A stretch of DNA of 44,846 nt from a virus. The DNA lies in IMG/VR virus record IMGVR_UViG_3300023257_000043, positions 1-44,846 of that record; one strand, 5' to 3'. Under the pieces are notes generated by a model. The model was not told the origin of the DNA, did no database searches, and worked only from the letters and a program-made list of their open reading frames with translations. Shown one piece after another: positions 15,806 to 25,193 of the stretch; within the stretch, counting starts at the first letter, position 1, and each line of letters opens with the position of its first letter. The position numbers and the translations under genes are program-made.

Positions 15806-18800
15806 CTCCTGGAGTGCTTTCACCAGCACCGGGATAATCTGTTTTGGGTCGAATGTACGGCAGTCTTTTAGCCCGAGCTGGTCACGTTTCCCAACTGCCT
15901 CTGGTATAATCCCTTCAACTTCTTGAGCGACAAAACCAAGGTGCTGTTTGCCGCCGTCGTTCATTTCTGAATCTTCTCGCCATTGGAACGATACCGGTTT
16001 CAGTTTGGCAATGGTATCCATTCCGTAAGTGATATCCTGTATATCGGACTTCAACCGTACATCAGAAGATCCGGCTATAATATCGCCGTCGCCATCAGTA
16101 GCAAGTGGGTCGGCAGATGTAAGGGAAACGATACGAATAGTTCCATCTTCGTTAATTCTCAAGAACTCTTCAGCTCCGGCAGTACCGGCTGTGAATAAAA
16201 TCTCTCCTTCAGTATCAGCACTTCCTCGCACCCCGGCTATGGAACCAAATTGTTTCGTTGTAGTCCCAGCATCATCACCATAAAAGGTTATTGACGGGCC
16301 GAAGCCCGCAGCCATATCACCCTCTGAGCGCAATTCTATACGAGCGACCGCACGAGGCAGGGTGGTTTGTGATGTTTGACGGAGTTGGTTGGTCGCCCAG
16401 CTTTCTACATCGGCAAAAACATCAAGATGATAAGCTGGTGCCGTAGTCCCGATACCAACGTTACCGCCATTTTCAACGGTCATTGCGAAAGTCGCAGTCC
16501 CAGCCGTTCCTGGGAAAAATTGTATATCACCATAGGTGTTCTTGACGGCAAGTATATCCGCAGACGCATGAGTTGAGCCATAGTTAATCAGGTAGGACGC
16601 TTGCGAGGCGTTGTCCGTACCCATTGCATACATTGAATAAGAAGAGCTGACCGTGGACTTGACCAGGGAGGTTGTTTCAGTTTCTCCGTGAATATGTAGT
16701 GCATACTCAGGAGCGGCGGTACCTATCCCAACGAGACACCCTGAGAAATTAGCGTATCCATCAGTATAAAATGTTAATAATTCATTACTTGGTACGCCTA
16801 TCCAATCGGTATCACCAAGAGCAAAACCAGTCGAAGCTGTAATGGTTGTTGCAGATAGAGCAGCAGTAATATCAAGCCCACCCGTGAGAGTTCCAACCGC
16901 TTCACCTGAATTGCAAGCAAACGTTACGTTGAAATTATTACCATCTTCATACACTGTAAATACTCCAGCATCATGTAAACTTAAATTACCTGGCACACTA
17001 CCAGCTGTGCCAATTGTTGTTGCGCCGATTAGATTAGATGTGCCGTAGACACCAATGTTACCTACATTGTCAACAACAAACTTCTCCGCTGAGTTAAGAT
17101 CACACTTAATATAATCACCAGCAAAGCCGGTTTCCATATTAGCGTGAAAAGCTTTTGCCCCTGTATTAGCTGAGTTACCTCTTACCTCAATAGCTTCAAC
17201 AGCTTGATTTGCTGCTCCAACGTCAAGTCGAAGGACAGTAGATGATCCCGACTGTGTATCTGATACGCCAAAGGTAACAAGAGCCGATGTATTAACGTTA
17301 CTAGCGCCATATACAGATAGTCCCGTACCCTGTAATCCGGCTTGGTAGATATGTAATCCTGTACCTGCCGGAGTAGTGGTAGCACCCCAATTGTAAGGAA
17401 TGTGATTGTTAATAATGAATATGCCTTGATTTGTTCCTGACCCAGCATTCTCTTCAACAACCAAATTCATGCCTGTAACGTCGAAAGTGCTGTTTGTGTT
17501 GTTGCTATCGAGGTCGATTATGTCAAGGCTGGCCGCTGCGTTAGCGGTGACTGACATTGCCAGCCCGTCACCGGTTGTACCGGCTAGGCTGTCGCCCCAC
17601 GTCAACCCAGCAGCGTCGGCGTAGGCCGTGGTAGCCAACTTGGTTGAGTTATCAGCTACAGACTGAGTGGTGGCTATAACGCCGTTTGCCATTGTAGCAC
17701 CTGATGCACCAATAGTGCCAGTGGTAACGATCTCCGATGCACCATTATTGATAGACCCGAATCCAGCTGCTATCGTACCGCTATTGAGCGCGCCAACAGA
17801 TACTAGATTAACGCACGTTGTAATACTTGCCTGCGTAGCCTGTGTGGTTGCCGTGTCAGGAGCTAAACCGGTGATGGTACTGACTGCCCCAGCCGTCAGG
17901 CTTGTCGCTGTACCTGAGATATTAGTTCCAACACAGGCAGACGGTGTGCCAAGATCAGGAGTTACAAAGGTTCCATTAGTTTGCAAAACAACTAATCCGG
18001 TGCCAGATTCATCGTCTATTGCTCCTGCAAAACCGGCAGAATCATTAACGACTATTTCTGCACTCAAATCACCGTTTGCTGTTCCCACCCAATAGTCAGC
18101 ATCGGTTGGTGCTCCAGAGGTTGCTACACTCCCACCGCCTCCTCCGACTTCTCCGCGTAAATCAATAGAGTAAATACTAGTCCCTACCTCTGGTATCTCC
18201 TGTAAAAAATCATTGGCGTTGTTCAGTATCACTATTCTACATACTGGCGTGAAAACATGTTTTAGTAGAGTATCAGAAGGACGATTAACTAGTGTCCCGT
18301 ATTTATCCTCGATAGCCTCTTTTACATTCTTGTATTCTTTCCCTGACTCAATAGTGTCACCAGCCTGAACAAGCGCCATCAGTTTTCCAGACCCTGCACT
18401 TGACCACACATATCCAATAACAACATTGTAATATTTGTCGGCGGTGATGCTCTCGCCTGTTGAATATTCTGTAAACGCAAAATCAGTTTGTGTGGAATAA
18501 TCACCTGCACTATCAATCACAAACATACCGTCAGTGCCAACTACTTTTTCTACCGTAGTCAATGTGTCAAATATTATCTCCATACTGCCAGCAGCAATCG
18601 TAACATTGGCTTGTATCGCAGTAATATCCATCCCCGAATTGTAATGTGCACCTTCGTTAAAGAACCGGTGATAGGTATTAGATATTATTTCTTCACTATC
18701 AAGGGGAGTATGGAATCCACCATAAATTGTAGCCGACGATACACCAACAGTTCCAACCTTAACAGTGCCGATATGAACATGATCGAGAGAAACTGAGTCT

Positions 18801-20074
18801 GGATCTGTATTTGAAGCAGCAAGTCTAGGAGAGCCGGCATTATCATCTACATAGACATAGATAGTTTTTGGGGCAGCGTCAGTACCTGCGTAGGCCGTTG
18901 CATTAACAGTCATAACGTCACTAGAATGCTCAAGCCTAACCTGGTTTATGTTAAATACAAGATTTTCTGCGTCTGGTTGGGTTACAGTTATGGTTAATGC
19001 GCTCCCGGAAACAGAAGGCGATGCCGTCAGAGGGGTTATAGCTGTATTATCAGTTATATGCACAAGATTGTAACCGGCTTCTTGTAGTGCGGTTTCTACT
19101 TCAGTTCCTTCAAAATATCCACCAGCATCAGTGATATTAACGTACTGAGCCGTCTGTGTTCTATCAACCCATTCGCCGCCGTAAAATTGCGTAACCTCGC
19201 CGGTTGCTCCTGCGGTTATAGCAACATCTGATAAGTTTGTTAGGCTGGCTTGAGAGAATACAGATGAACCGTTAGAATAAACGGCACCTGTGACAGCACC
19301 AACAACATCGTCTGTCTCAGTAACATTAAGAGTACTGGTAGTAATTGATAACTTTGTGCCTTCAATGTCTGTACATGTAGTAGCGTCTGTTACAGCGTCC
19401 ACACCAGCGCCAAAGAAATCAACGGCAGCGTCACCGCTGGCAGCAGTGGTTGCCGTTGAAGAATTACCTGTACACGAACCAGCCGAACCAGAAACATCAC
19501 CAGTTGCGCTACCAATATTCGGTGTGGTAAACACCGGAGAAACTGACGTGGCATAAGTAGAGCCTGTACCTGTCTTGGACGCCATATCCGTTGCCGTAGT
19601 TGCTGTTCCTGAGTTGCCTGTACACGAACCAGAAGAACCAGTACAATCACCAGTCACGTTACCCGTTAAAGCACCGGCAAAATTTGTATCTGCGGTAATT
19701 ACCCCACCATCAATCTTTGAAGTTCCTACATCTATAGCCCCAAAGTTAGACGTTATTGTACCTGCGTCTAAAGCTCCAACAGTAGTAAGATTTGAGCAAG
19801 TAGTAATATTGGCTTGTGTAGCCTGTGTGGTTGCCGTGTCAGGAGCTAAACCGGTGATGGTTGCTACGGTTGCTGACTGACCTGTACACGAACCCGAAGA
19901 ACCTGTAGCATCTCCAGTTACATTACCGGTTACACCTACCGTGAAAGTATTATTTGCATCCCACGTATTTGCGTTCTCAAGGCTGGGAAGAGTAAGAGTA
20001 CCGTCTGCATATCCATATGTCGCAATAGCCAAAACAACTAAAATTACAGTAGAAAACTTCTGCCAATTATTCAT
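15743..20074 (-). CDS. Tail fibre with S74 intramolecular chaperone
   Basis: A 1443-residue Gly/Thr/Ser/Ala-rich protein. Residues 1-24 form a hydrophobic signal-like segment (VILVVLAIATYGYADG). The body contains repeats such as GNVTGDATGSSGSCTG (at least three copies) and GLAPDTATTQATQ (two copies), then a mid-region (about 330-680) of beta-rich type and a VGIGTTAP beta-helix-like stretch near 1180-1270. The last 100 residues (SDVRLKSDIQDI...HLGFVAQEVEGIIPEAV...) are a peptidase S74 domain, which trimerises the fibre and cuts itself off; the Ser-Asp and Lys start motif is present. Such fibres bind host receptors. Its location between portal and head genes is unusual. Confidence 0.92.
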   Translation of the reverse strand: MNNWQKFSTVILVVLAIATYGYADGTLTLPSLENANTWDANNTFTVGVTGNVTGDATGSSGSCTGQSATVATITGLAPDTATTQATQANITTCSNLTTVGALDAGTITSNFGAIDVGTSKIDGGVITADTNFAGALTGNVTGDCTGSSGSCTGNSGTATTATDMASKTGTGSTYATSVSPVFTTPNIGSATGDVSGSAGSCTGNSSTATTAASGDAAVDFFGAGVDAVTDATTCTDIEGTKLSITTSTLNVTETDDVVGAVTGAVYSNGSSVFSQASLTNLSDVAITAGATGEVTQFYGGEWVDRTQTAQYVNITDAGGYFEGTEVETALQEAGYNLVHITDNTAITPLTASPSVSGSALTITVTQPDAENLVFNINQVRLEHSSDVMTVNATAYAGTDAAPKTIYVYVDDNAGSPRLAASNTDPDSVSLDHVHIGTVKVGTVGVSSATIYGGFHTPLDSEEIISNTYHRFFNEGAHYNSGMDITAIQANVTIAAGSMEIIFDTLTTVEKVVGTDGMFVIDSAGDYSTQTDFAFTEYSTGESITADKYYNVVIGYVWSSAGSGKLMALVQAGDTIESGKEYKNVKEAIEDKYGTLVNRPSDTLLKHVFTPVCRIVILNNANDFLQEIPEVGTSIYSIDLRGEVGGGGGSVATSGAPTDADYWVGTANGDLSAEIVVNDSAGFAGAIDDESGTGLVVLQTNGTFVTPDLGTPSACVGTNISGTATSLTAGAVSTITGLAPDTATTQATQASITTCVNLVSVGALNSGTIAAGFGSINNGASEIVTTGTIGASGATMANGVIATTQSVADNSTKLATTAYADAAGLTWGDSLAGTTGDGLAMSVTANAAASLDIIDLDSNNTNSTFDVTGMNLVVEENAGSGTNQGIFIINNHIPYNWGATTTPAGTGLHIYQAGLQGTGLSVYGASNVNTSALVTFGVSDTQSGSSTVLRLDVGAANQAVEAIEVRGNSANTGAKAFHANMETGFAGDYIKCDLNSAEKFVVDNVGNIGVYGTSNLIGATTIGTAGSVPGNLSLHDAGVFTVYEDGNNFNVTFACNSGEAVGTLTGGLDITAALSATTITASTGFALGDTDWIGVPSNELLTFYTDGYANFSGCLVGIGTAAPEYALHIHGETETTSLVKSTVSSSYSMYAMGTDNASQASYLINYGSTHASADILAVKNTYGDIQFFPGTAGTATFAMTVENGGNVGIGTTAPAYHLDVFADVESWATNQLRQTSQTTLPRAVARIELRSEGDMAAGFGPSITFYGDDAGTTTKQFGSIAGVRGSADTEGEILFTAGTAGAEEFLRINEDGTIRIVSLTSADPLATDGDGDIIAGSSDVRLKSDIQDITYGMDTIAKLKPVSFQWREDSEMNDGGKQHLGFVAQEVEGIIPEAVGKRDQLGLKDCRTFDPKQIIPVLVKALQEHQKSNRDLLHRLQALEAKCK
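17835..19861. repeat. Exact 44-nt repeat within the fibre gene
   Basis: The sequence starting gtagcctgtgtggttgccg occurs at 17835-17878 and again at 19818-19861, identical over 44 nt, about 1.98 kb apart. It encodes the repeated GLAPDTATTQAT segment. Flanking codons differ, so identity is likely kept by recombination. Such repeats can drive loss or exchange of fibre modules. Confidence 0.85.
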
Positions 20075-20098
20075 TTTAATTCACTCACTTTCCAGCTA

Positions 20099-20350
20099 TT
20101 ACGTTACGGGTGTTGTGTCGTAATCTACTCTTAACACTTTGTTAGAGTCGAGATATACATTGGTAACTGTATAACCTCCTGAGGGAGCTGTACTAGGTAC
20201 TCCACTACCACTTGTAGTTTGAGTTGTACCGTCAGGAAACTTGAGCCTTGTTCCTGCAAGAGGCAGCTCTAACCCATCAGCATCCATATTGACTACTTTA
20301 TTACCACCAGTGAAAAAATTTAATACACCTGCAAATGGGAATAGAGCCAT
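20099..20350 (-). CDS. Small tail-fibre-associated protein
   Basis: An 83-residue protein just upstream of the main fibre gene. It contains LPLAGTRLKFPDGTTQTTSGSG, with the FPDGTTQ segment that recurs in the N-terminal parts of many phage tail fibres, and a Gly/Ser linker before a C-terminal beta stretch. The N-terminus (MALFPFAGVLNFFTGG) is moderately hydrophobic. It is probably a collar, adaptor or split-off N-terminal piece of the fibre that joins it to the particle. Call is from motif and neighbour. Confidence 0.6.
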   Translation of the reverse strand: MALFPFAGVLNFFTGGNKVVNMDADGLELPLAGTRLKFPDGTTQTTSGSGVPSTAPSGGYTVTNVYLDSNKVLRVDYDTTPVT

Positions 20351-20386
20351 GCCTCATCTGCCCCTTTCTCTGCTTCTTAACCTACA

Positions 20387-20719
20387 TTAAAACTTCAAAC
20401 TGGAAAATATCTTTGACAGCAGAATCTTGGCCGCAACATCTACTAAAGGCTTCCACTCATCATTAACCTTAATAGCTACTGCATTATTAATCGCCTTTTC
20501 AGCAGCACTCAGTCCAGAAACAGCCGCTAAATCTCTCGCACAATAGGTGCAGGTAATGAAACCACGAGCGCAAATAAGGAAATTGTCAAAAACATTTCCA
20601 CAATGAGGACAGCGCATTTTTCTTTTTCCGTCAGGATACACAACAATACGAAGTCCTGGGTCTATCTCAACACATTCTCCATTTGCTATTTGTGCGTCTA
20701 CTCGATCTTTCTTTATCAT
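20387..20719 (-). CDS. Zinc-ribbon protein
   Basis: A 110-residue protein with a four-cysteine zinc knuckle: CPHC near residue 38 and CTYC about 23 residues later. The N-terminus is charged and the C-terminal half helical. Zinc ribbons of this size bind nucleic acid or protein partners, so a regulatory or assembly role is possible; no specific family is evident. Starts in an ATGA overlap with the putative holin gene and is therefore coupled to it. Confidence 0.6.
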   Translation of the reverse strand: MIKKDRVDAQIANGECVEIDPGLRIVVYPDGKRKMRCPHCGNVFDNFLICARGFITCTYCARDLAAVSGLSAAEKAINNAVAIKVNDEWKPLVDVAAKILLSKIFSSLKF

Positions 20720-21066
20720 TACTTTTCACTCTTCTCTACGATTATTGCCTTCTTCTTCTTTGGGATAAACCTACTGGTTATGTTTGCTGGAATAGTCAAT
20801 GCAAATCCAACCGCTAACGCAGCTAAACATTTACCAAGAGCCTCAACCAGCTCGATAGGCAATAAGACAGATGCCTTGTAGGAAACCCCCCACGCCACTA
20901 ACAGAGCAACAAACCACGCCGGTTCGTCAATGAACCGCTCCAACTGCTTTACTAACTTAATCCTCTTTAAGAACTCAGTGGCTCCAGTAACAAATAGAAT
21001 CACAATAATAACCAGAAGAGGATTCAAGCTCGAAATGAATGATGCGTCCGTTGGAATTGAAATCAT
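20719..21066 (-). CDS. Membrane protein, holin candidate
   Basis: A 115-residue protein with three likely membrane spans: about 13-33 (NPLLVIIVILFVTGATEFL), 47-66 (AWFVALLVAWGVSYKASVLL) and 76-96 (ALGKCLAALAVGFALTIPANI), followed by a basic C-terminus (PKKKKAIIVEKSEK). Size, span number and charged tail fit a holin, which punctures the inner membrane to start lysis, but no endolysin gene lies in the window, so the call rests on topology. Other small phage membrane proteins look similar. Confidence 0.55.
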   Translation of the reverse strand: MISIPTDASFISSLNPLLVIIVILFVTGATEFLKRIKLVKQLERFIDEPAWFVALLVAWGVSYKASVLLPIELVEALGKCLAALAVGFALTIPANITSRFIPKKKKAIIVEKSEK

Positions 21067-21078
21067 TATCCACGCCTC

Positions 21079-21519
21079 CTATTTCTTCAATAATACCTTC
21101 ACATAAACCTGCTTTTTATTACCTACACCAGAGCACACAATGCGCAGCACTCTGTTATAACAACTTACTAATCCACCAACAGCATTGATTAACTTCGCTA
21201 TCGTGCTTGAACCATAAGCTGCACCAGCGCCTAAGAAGTAATCAATCTCATCAACATCATAAAGGTAGGTACTCCAAGCATCAGTGGGTGTAGCAGTACC
21301 GGGTTTCAACACAGCACTATAAACATCTCTGTTCAATTTTCCATCTGGACCAAGTATACCGAGAGAGGTATCTGTAAGATCGGCTTCTGTCAATGTATAA
21401 TCAACATCACCTGCTGCGTCTGAAGTACAATCAAAAATAAGCTCTTCATTCGGGCCATCTGATTCAGGTCCAGCAGCCTTAACCGAATATGTAACCGTTA
21501 CCGTTCCCTTATTAGCCAT
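21079..21519 (-). CDS. Hypothetical, possible minor virion protein
   Basis: A 146-residue Gly/Ala/Asp-rich protein starting MANKGTVTVTYSVKAAGPESDGP, with beta-strand patterns in its first 60 residues and a C-terminal strand pair (RVLRIVCSGVGNKKQVYVKVLLKK). It is soluble, with two C-terminal cysteines. It lies 12 nt after the portal gene, where T4-type genomes carry small head or decoration proteins. No family recognised; a virion role is a guess from position and composition. Confidence 0.55.
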   Translation of the reverse strand: MANKGTVTVTYSVKAAGPESDGPNEELIFDCTSDAAGDVDYTLTEADLTDTSLGILGPDGKLNRDVYSAVLKPGTATPTDAWSTYLYDVDEIDYFLGAGAAYGSSTIAKLINAVGGLVSCYNRVLRIVCSGVGNKKQVYVKVLLKK

Positions 21520-21531
21520 TTCAATATCTCC

Positions 21532-23169
21532 TTAAAGATTCTTTACTCGTTCCCACTCTAACCGCTCGTCTATCAACGTTCCTATATCCTCCGAAAGTAA
21601 CTGACAATCTTTACTTTGGAGAATGCGCCGTGCTAGATCCTCTTGACTGACTTCAGGATTAGATGATTTCCTGTCTTTCCCACGCGAATCCCGAGCGTCT
21701 ACGTTCATGTCACGTGACCCGGCGGTAGGTTCTCTATCTATGTCCGTTGTCTTGACTTTCCCACTGTCCCGCTTATCTCGCTCATCCCTCTTCTTCTCTT
21801 CCGCCTTATCATACTTAGCTATTTCCTTAATGGATTCTTCACTCAGGCGTAGTATATGACGATAAATCCACTCGGTAGGTATGTAGAAATCAGGATTGAA
21901 CTCTTTAATAATCTGTGCTCTTAACCGCTCTGTCTGATACTTCCTCAACTCACCTACGGTTCCCATCGGTGGAAAGACAACACTCCACTTTAACTCAGAT
22001 GGATTTATTCCAGCTAAGATAAATTGAATGCTGTACACCTTCTTATGTCCAATGGATGTTGCCAATTGAACGTTCCTTATAGCTTTGGCAAATTCTCCGA
22101 GCTGTTCTACAAGAGTTGACTTGGAATTAATATCTCCAGCAAATCCAAGGAGTGCGCTTGGAACCTTTGGACCGGCGAGCATCTTGTTATGAAAATACCT
22201 TACATCTCGTATCTCACCTGTGTTATTGTCACCTTGAATAACCTGAATACCTTGATGCTTTGCACCTTCACGAACAGGAACAAACAAATCTTCGTCATCA
22301 GTAAGAGGACTCATTTGCTGTTTCAGCATTCCAGTGGAAGGATCAAGGACACGTTTCTTTCTGTATTTCTTCTTCAATTTATCAATGTACGCTAATGCAG
22401 CATTCCCCTGCATGTTTCCTACATCAATCAACCATGCAAGGCGCATCTGCGCTCTCCGTATGCGTCCAATGATAAGACTGTTCTCCAACGCATTTAATTG
22501 TTTCCATGCTTTTCTGGCAGCGTTTAATACACTTACACCATAGCCTGTTTTCCGATTCATGTTTATTGAATACTCTGCTATCTGCCACTCTCTAAACTTA
22601 GCAACAGCAGTATCCAAAGACAAATCCTTCTGTGTATAAGCATATTCCTCTAACCTACGGCGTATGTCATAATTTTTAACCATCTGATCGGCTGGGATAA
22701 ACTTCAACCACCATACAGTTTTATTGGCTACTACAATCTCCTGAAAGTCCACTCCGTACTTAACTAACCCACGTACAATCTTCGGTGTGTCCTCTCGTAT
22801 ACCGGTGAGCCTATCCGTTCGATCAACCATCTGTTGCGCCTTTGTTTTGATAGCATCACTCGGTGCGTCCTCAATGACCACCTTATATGTCTCTCCGATT
22901 TCCTGTCCGTACACAACATTGTTAGTATAAATATCAAGAGCAGCACTTATCTCTGGAATCTCTTCATCCATAACATCAAAATCTTGATACTTAGCAAGTC
23001 TTTCTCTTCCAATTTTTAATGAATCTAAAATAGACTGACTTATACTATCATATCCTGTGTAAACATTAGGTTCTGGATCTGATGTTTCGGTTGTCTTTTC
23101 TCCTCTTGAAGGTGATTCAGACATACCGAAATCCTGAAATCTTTTACTAATCCACGATAATATATTCAA
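21532..23169 (-). CDS. Portal protein (T4 gp20-like)
   Basis: I prefer a TTG start at 23169: GGAGG lies nine nt upstream, the protein begins NILSWISKRF, and the start shares four bases with the terminase stop. An ATG at 23199 lacks a good site and would add ten residues reading through the end of the terminase gene. The 545-residue protein resembles gp20: ALENSLIIGRIRRAQMRLAWLIDVGN, a KKYRKKRVLDPSTG loop, then PLTDDEDLFVPVREG and RYFHNKML leading to the wing/stem helices. The portal forms the DNA entry ring with the terminase bound to it. The C-terminus is charged and Ser/Arg/Glu-rich. Confidence 0.88.
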   Translation of the reverse strand: MNILSWISKRFQDFGMSESPSRGEKTTETSDPEPNVYTGYDSISQSILDSLKIGRERLAKYQDFDVMDEEIPEISAALDIYTNNVVYGQEIGETYKVVIEDAPSDAIKTKAQQMVDRTDRLTGIREDTPKIVRGLVKYGVDFQEIVVANKTVWWLKFIPADQMVKNYDIRRRLEEYAYTQKDLSLDTAVAKFREWQIAEYSINMNRKTGYGVSVLNAARKAWKQLNALENSLIIGRIRRAQMRLAWLIDVGNMQGNAALAYIDKLKKKYRKKRVLDPSTGMLKQQMSPLTDDEDLFVPVREGAKHQGIQVIQGDNNTGEIRDVRYFHNKMLAGPKVPSALLGFAGDINSKSTLVEQLGEFAKAIRNVQLATSIGHKKVYSIQFILAGINPSELKWSVVFPPMGTVGELRKYQTERLRAQIIKEFNPDFYIPTEWIYRHILRLSEESIKEIAKYDKAEEKKRDERDKRDSGKVKTTDIDREPTAGSRDMNVDARDSRGKDRKSSNPEVSQEDLARRILQSKDCQLLSEDIGTLIDERLEWERVKNL

Positions 23170-25193
23170 ACTCTCCCGCCTCCAAGCCACGAGTACCATT
23201 CAGGAACTTCTATATCTGGGCGCTCAGGTTCTTCTTCAACCTCGTCCAATTCTTCTGCCTCTTTTATATCTTCTTGGCCCTCGCCCAAAGGTGTTACTCC
23301 GTCCATCAACCCAAGGCTTGGTTCTAACCATCCACCTATACCTAAATAAGCTCCATGGTGCGCTCCCGCTAGCGCATCAGCAATATCTTTATGTGCGTTG
23401 GGTCCATAAGAAACGTGATCTATTTTTCCTTTTCTTCGATCATCCTGTAAACCAAGCAATTCATCAATCACTGGTTGGTAGTAATACATTACCAACCGCC
23501 TATCCTCAATACATCGTTTTAACAAGTAGTAAGCCGCTGGACTACGATCAACACTAAGATATGTTGCGTTGAATCCTAATTTGTTAAGCTCTTGCAGAGA
23601 TCCTTTTGAGTTCCACCAGTCATATGTTATCCCGGCCAGAGGTATACCAATTTCTCTCAACTCCGTAAACAATCCACGAACGGCAGCAAAATCAATCTCT
23701 GCTCCTTTCGGATGCACAATCTGGAGCATGAAATCGACATAGACAATCGGAAGTTTTTCTACAACAGTGATTACTCTACCTGTCAGCCGATCAAAGACAT
23801 CTCTCTCCGGTATGGTTCTCCTGTGAGTACGCTCTCCTGCTTTATGGCACACGGAAACACCACAAGCATCTCCACTGGCGGCAAGATCGACGTGAGCGTA
23901 TCGTGGTGCGTCTGGATGTAGGATAGGAATACGGAATCCGTCTTTATCAATACGAACTAACATCTCTTGCAGGAAATACGCGCCATCCTGTAGATTAGTT
24001 TTTAGGGCGGAATAAGGATGTTTAATTGAGAGGTCAAGCTTAGTACATTCATAAATACGTTCTCTTTTTGTAATGAGAGGACTGATAGCCACAGTGCTTC
24101 TACCTGCAATATCTCTTATGGCTCTATCTATGTCATCAACGAAGTCAGGATAGAAATCCATTGGTACGGAGAGTACTTCCATCCCAGGTTTTATATCTGC
24201 GTCAGTCTCAATAATACAAGAGGACATCATGCTGTTACCTAGACCAACACGGAACTCTTCCTTCATATACCTCTCCCGAGGACGTGTTTCCCACGTAGCG
24301 TAACTCCTCACAAACACCGTGTCACGCTCTCCTACCTCTTTAACTCTTCGCTCCAAGTAGGCGTCCTCTGTGGTCTTGGATGATATAATAACAAGCTTTC
24401 CTGGGATATGGCCTTGCTGCACGAATCTACTCTTCAACCTCGTCCTGAGCGCATTTACCAATACCTCTGCTTGATGGAACTCGCTGGTTGCTTCTCTGGA
24501 CCGACTTGAATCCATAACACGAGCCATAAAGTTTGCCTCATCCACGATACCACCAAAAATTGTTTTACCAATGGCAGATAGTTCAGTGGAGTTACCGGGC
24601 ATGGCAACGATGTTCTTTGGAAAATTTAGGCTGGATTTGATTCTTTTATCAGGAGGATAGTTACGCTGGAACCATGGAGACAGTCTTACCATATCTGATA
24701 GTTCAGCAAATATCTGTGTTTTGGCTTGAGCACCTGTGATAGACAGGTTCATTATTGTGATAGTTGAAGAAGGTGAAAGACTATAAAAAGACTGTGGTGA
24801 CTTTAAGCATAGGAGTTCGTAAATCATCCTTGCCTCTATCAAAGCCCCTAGGAACGATTTCCCATACCCAATGCCACCAGCTAATATTACCTCAAATACA
24901 GTTGGATCGTTAAATAAATCTATGAAATCCTTTTTTAGTACGTCAAATACTTCAACAGCATCTCCAAGATAATAAGGATCGAGGAGAAATGTTTCTGGGT
25001 CTACAGGTATTTCATCATAATCTTCATCGTAAAGGTCTTGAAGAGTTTCTGAATCGCCTTCTTCTGCTATTTCATCAATAACGGATAAAAGAGCAGCACG
25101 TTCTTCAGGAGTTAGACTCTCGTATTCCTTATCAGTCAGAACTCCCGCTAGTGGATGATCGCCGTTTTTTTGTTTTTTGTTTATCTTTGGCAA
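23166..25193 (-). CDS. Terminase large subunit (DNA packaging ATPase-nuclease)
   Basis: A 675-residue packaging motor of T4 gp17 type. The ATPase domain has a Walker A AGGIGYGKS near residue 106-114 and a Walker B GGIVDEANFM; the C-terminal nuclease part shows HVDLAASGDACGV, VDFMLQI and DIADALAGAHH, supplying acidic metal ligands. Thus it both powers DNA into the prohead and cuts the concatemer. The first 60 residues are acidic. Its ATG lies within the previous gene, overlapping it by 62 nt, which is long; a weak AAGATCGAG precedes. The portal follows at once. Confidence 0.93.
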   Translation of the reverse strand: MPKINKKQKNGDHPLAGVLTDKEYESLTPEERAALLSVIDEIAEEGDSETLQDLYDEDYDEIPVDPETFLLDPYYLGDAVEVFDVLKKDFIDLFNDPTVFEVILAGGIGYGKSFLGALIEARMIYELLCLKSPQSFYSLSPSSTITIMNLSITGAQAKTQIFAELSDMVRLSPWFQRNYPPDKRIKSSLNFPKNIVAMPGNSTELSAIGKTIFGGIVDEANFMARVMDSSRSREATSEFHQAEVLVNALRTRLKSRFVQQGHIPGKLVIISSKTTEDAYLERRVKEVGERDTVFVRSYATWETRPRERYMKEEFRVGLGNSMMSSCIIETDADIKPGMEVLSVPMDFYPDFVDDIDRAIRDIAGRSTVAISPLITKRERIYECTKLDLSIKHPYSALKTNLQDGAYFLQEMLVRIDKDGFRIPILHPDAPRYAHVDLAASGDACGVSVCHKAGERTHRRTIPERDVFDRLTGRVITVVEKLPIVYVDFMLQIVHPKGAEIDFAAVRGLFTELREIGIPLAGITYDWWNSKGSLQELNKLGFNATYLSVDRSPAAYYLLKRCIEDRRLVMYYYQPVIDELLGLQDDRRKGKIDHVSYGPNAHKDIADALAGAHHGAYLGIGGWLEPSLGLMDGVTPLGEGQEDIKEAEELDEVEEEPERPDIEVPEWYSWLGGGRV

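Noticed and set aside
17667-20074. Repeats in the fibre gene considered as a CRISPR array
   Set aside because: Repeats are irregularly spaced, in frame and encode recurring protein motifs; no constant-length spacers.
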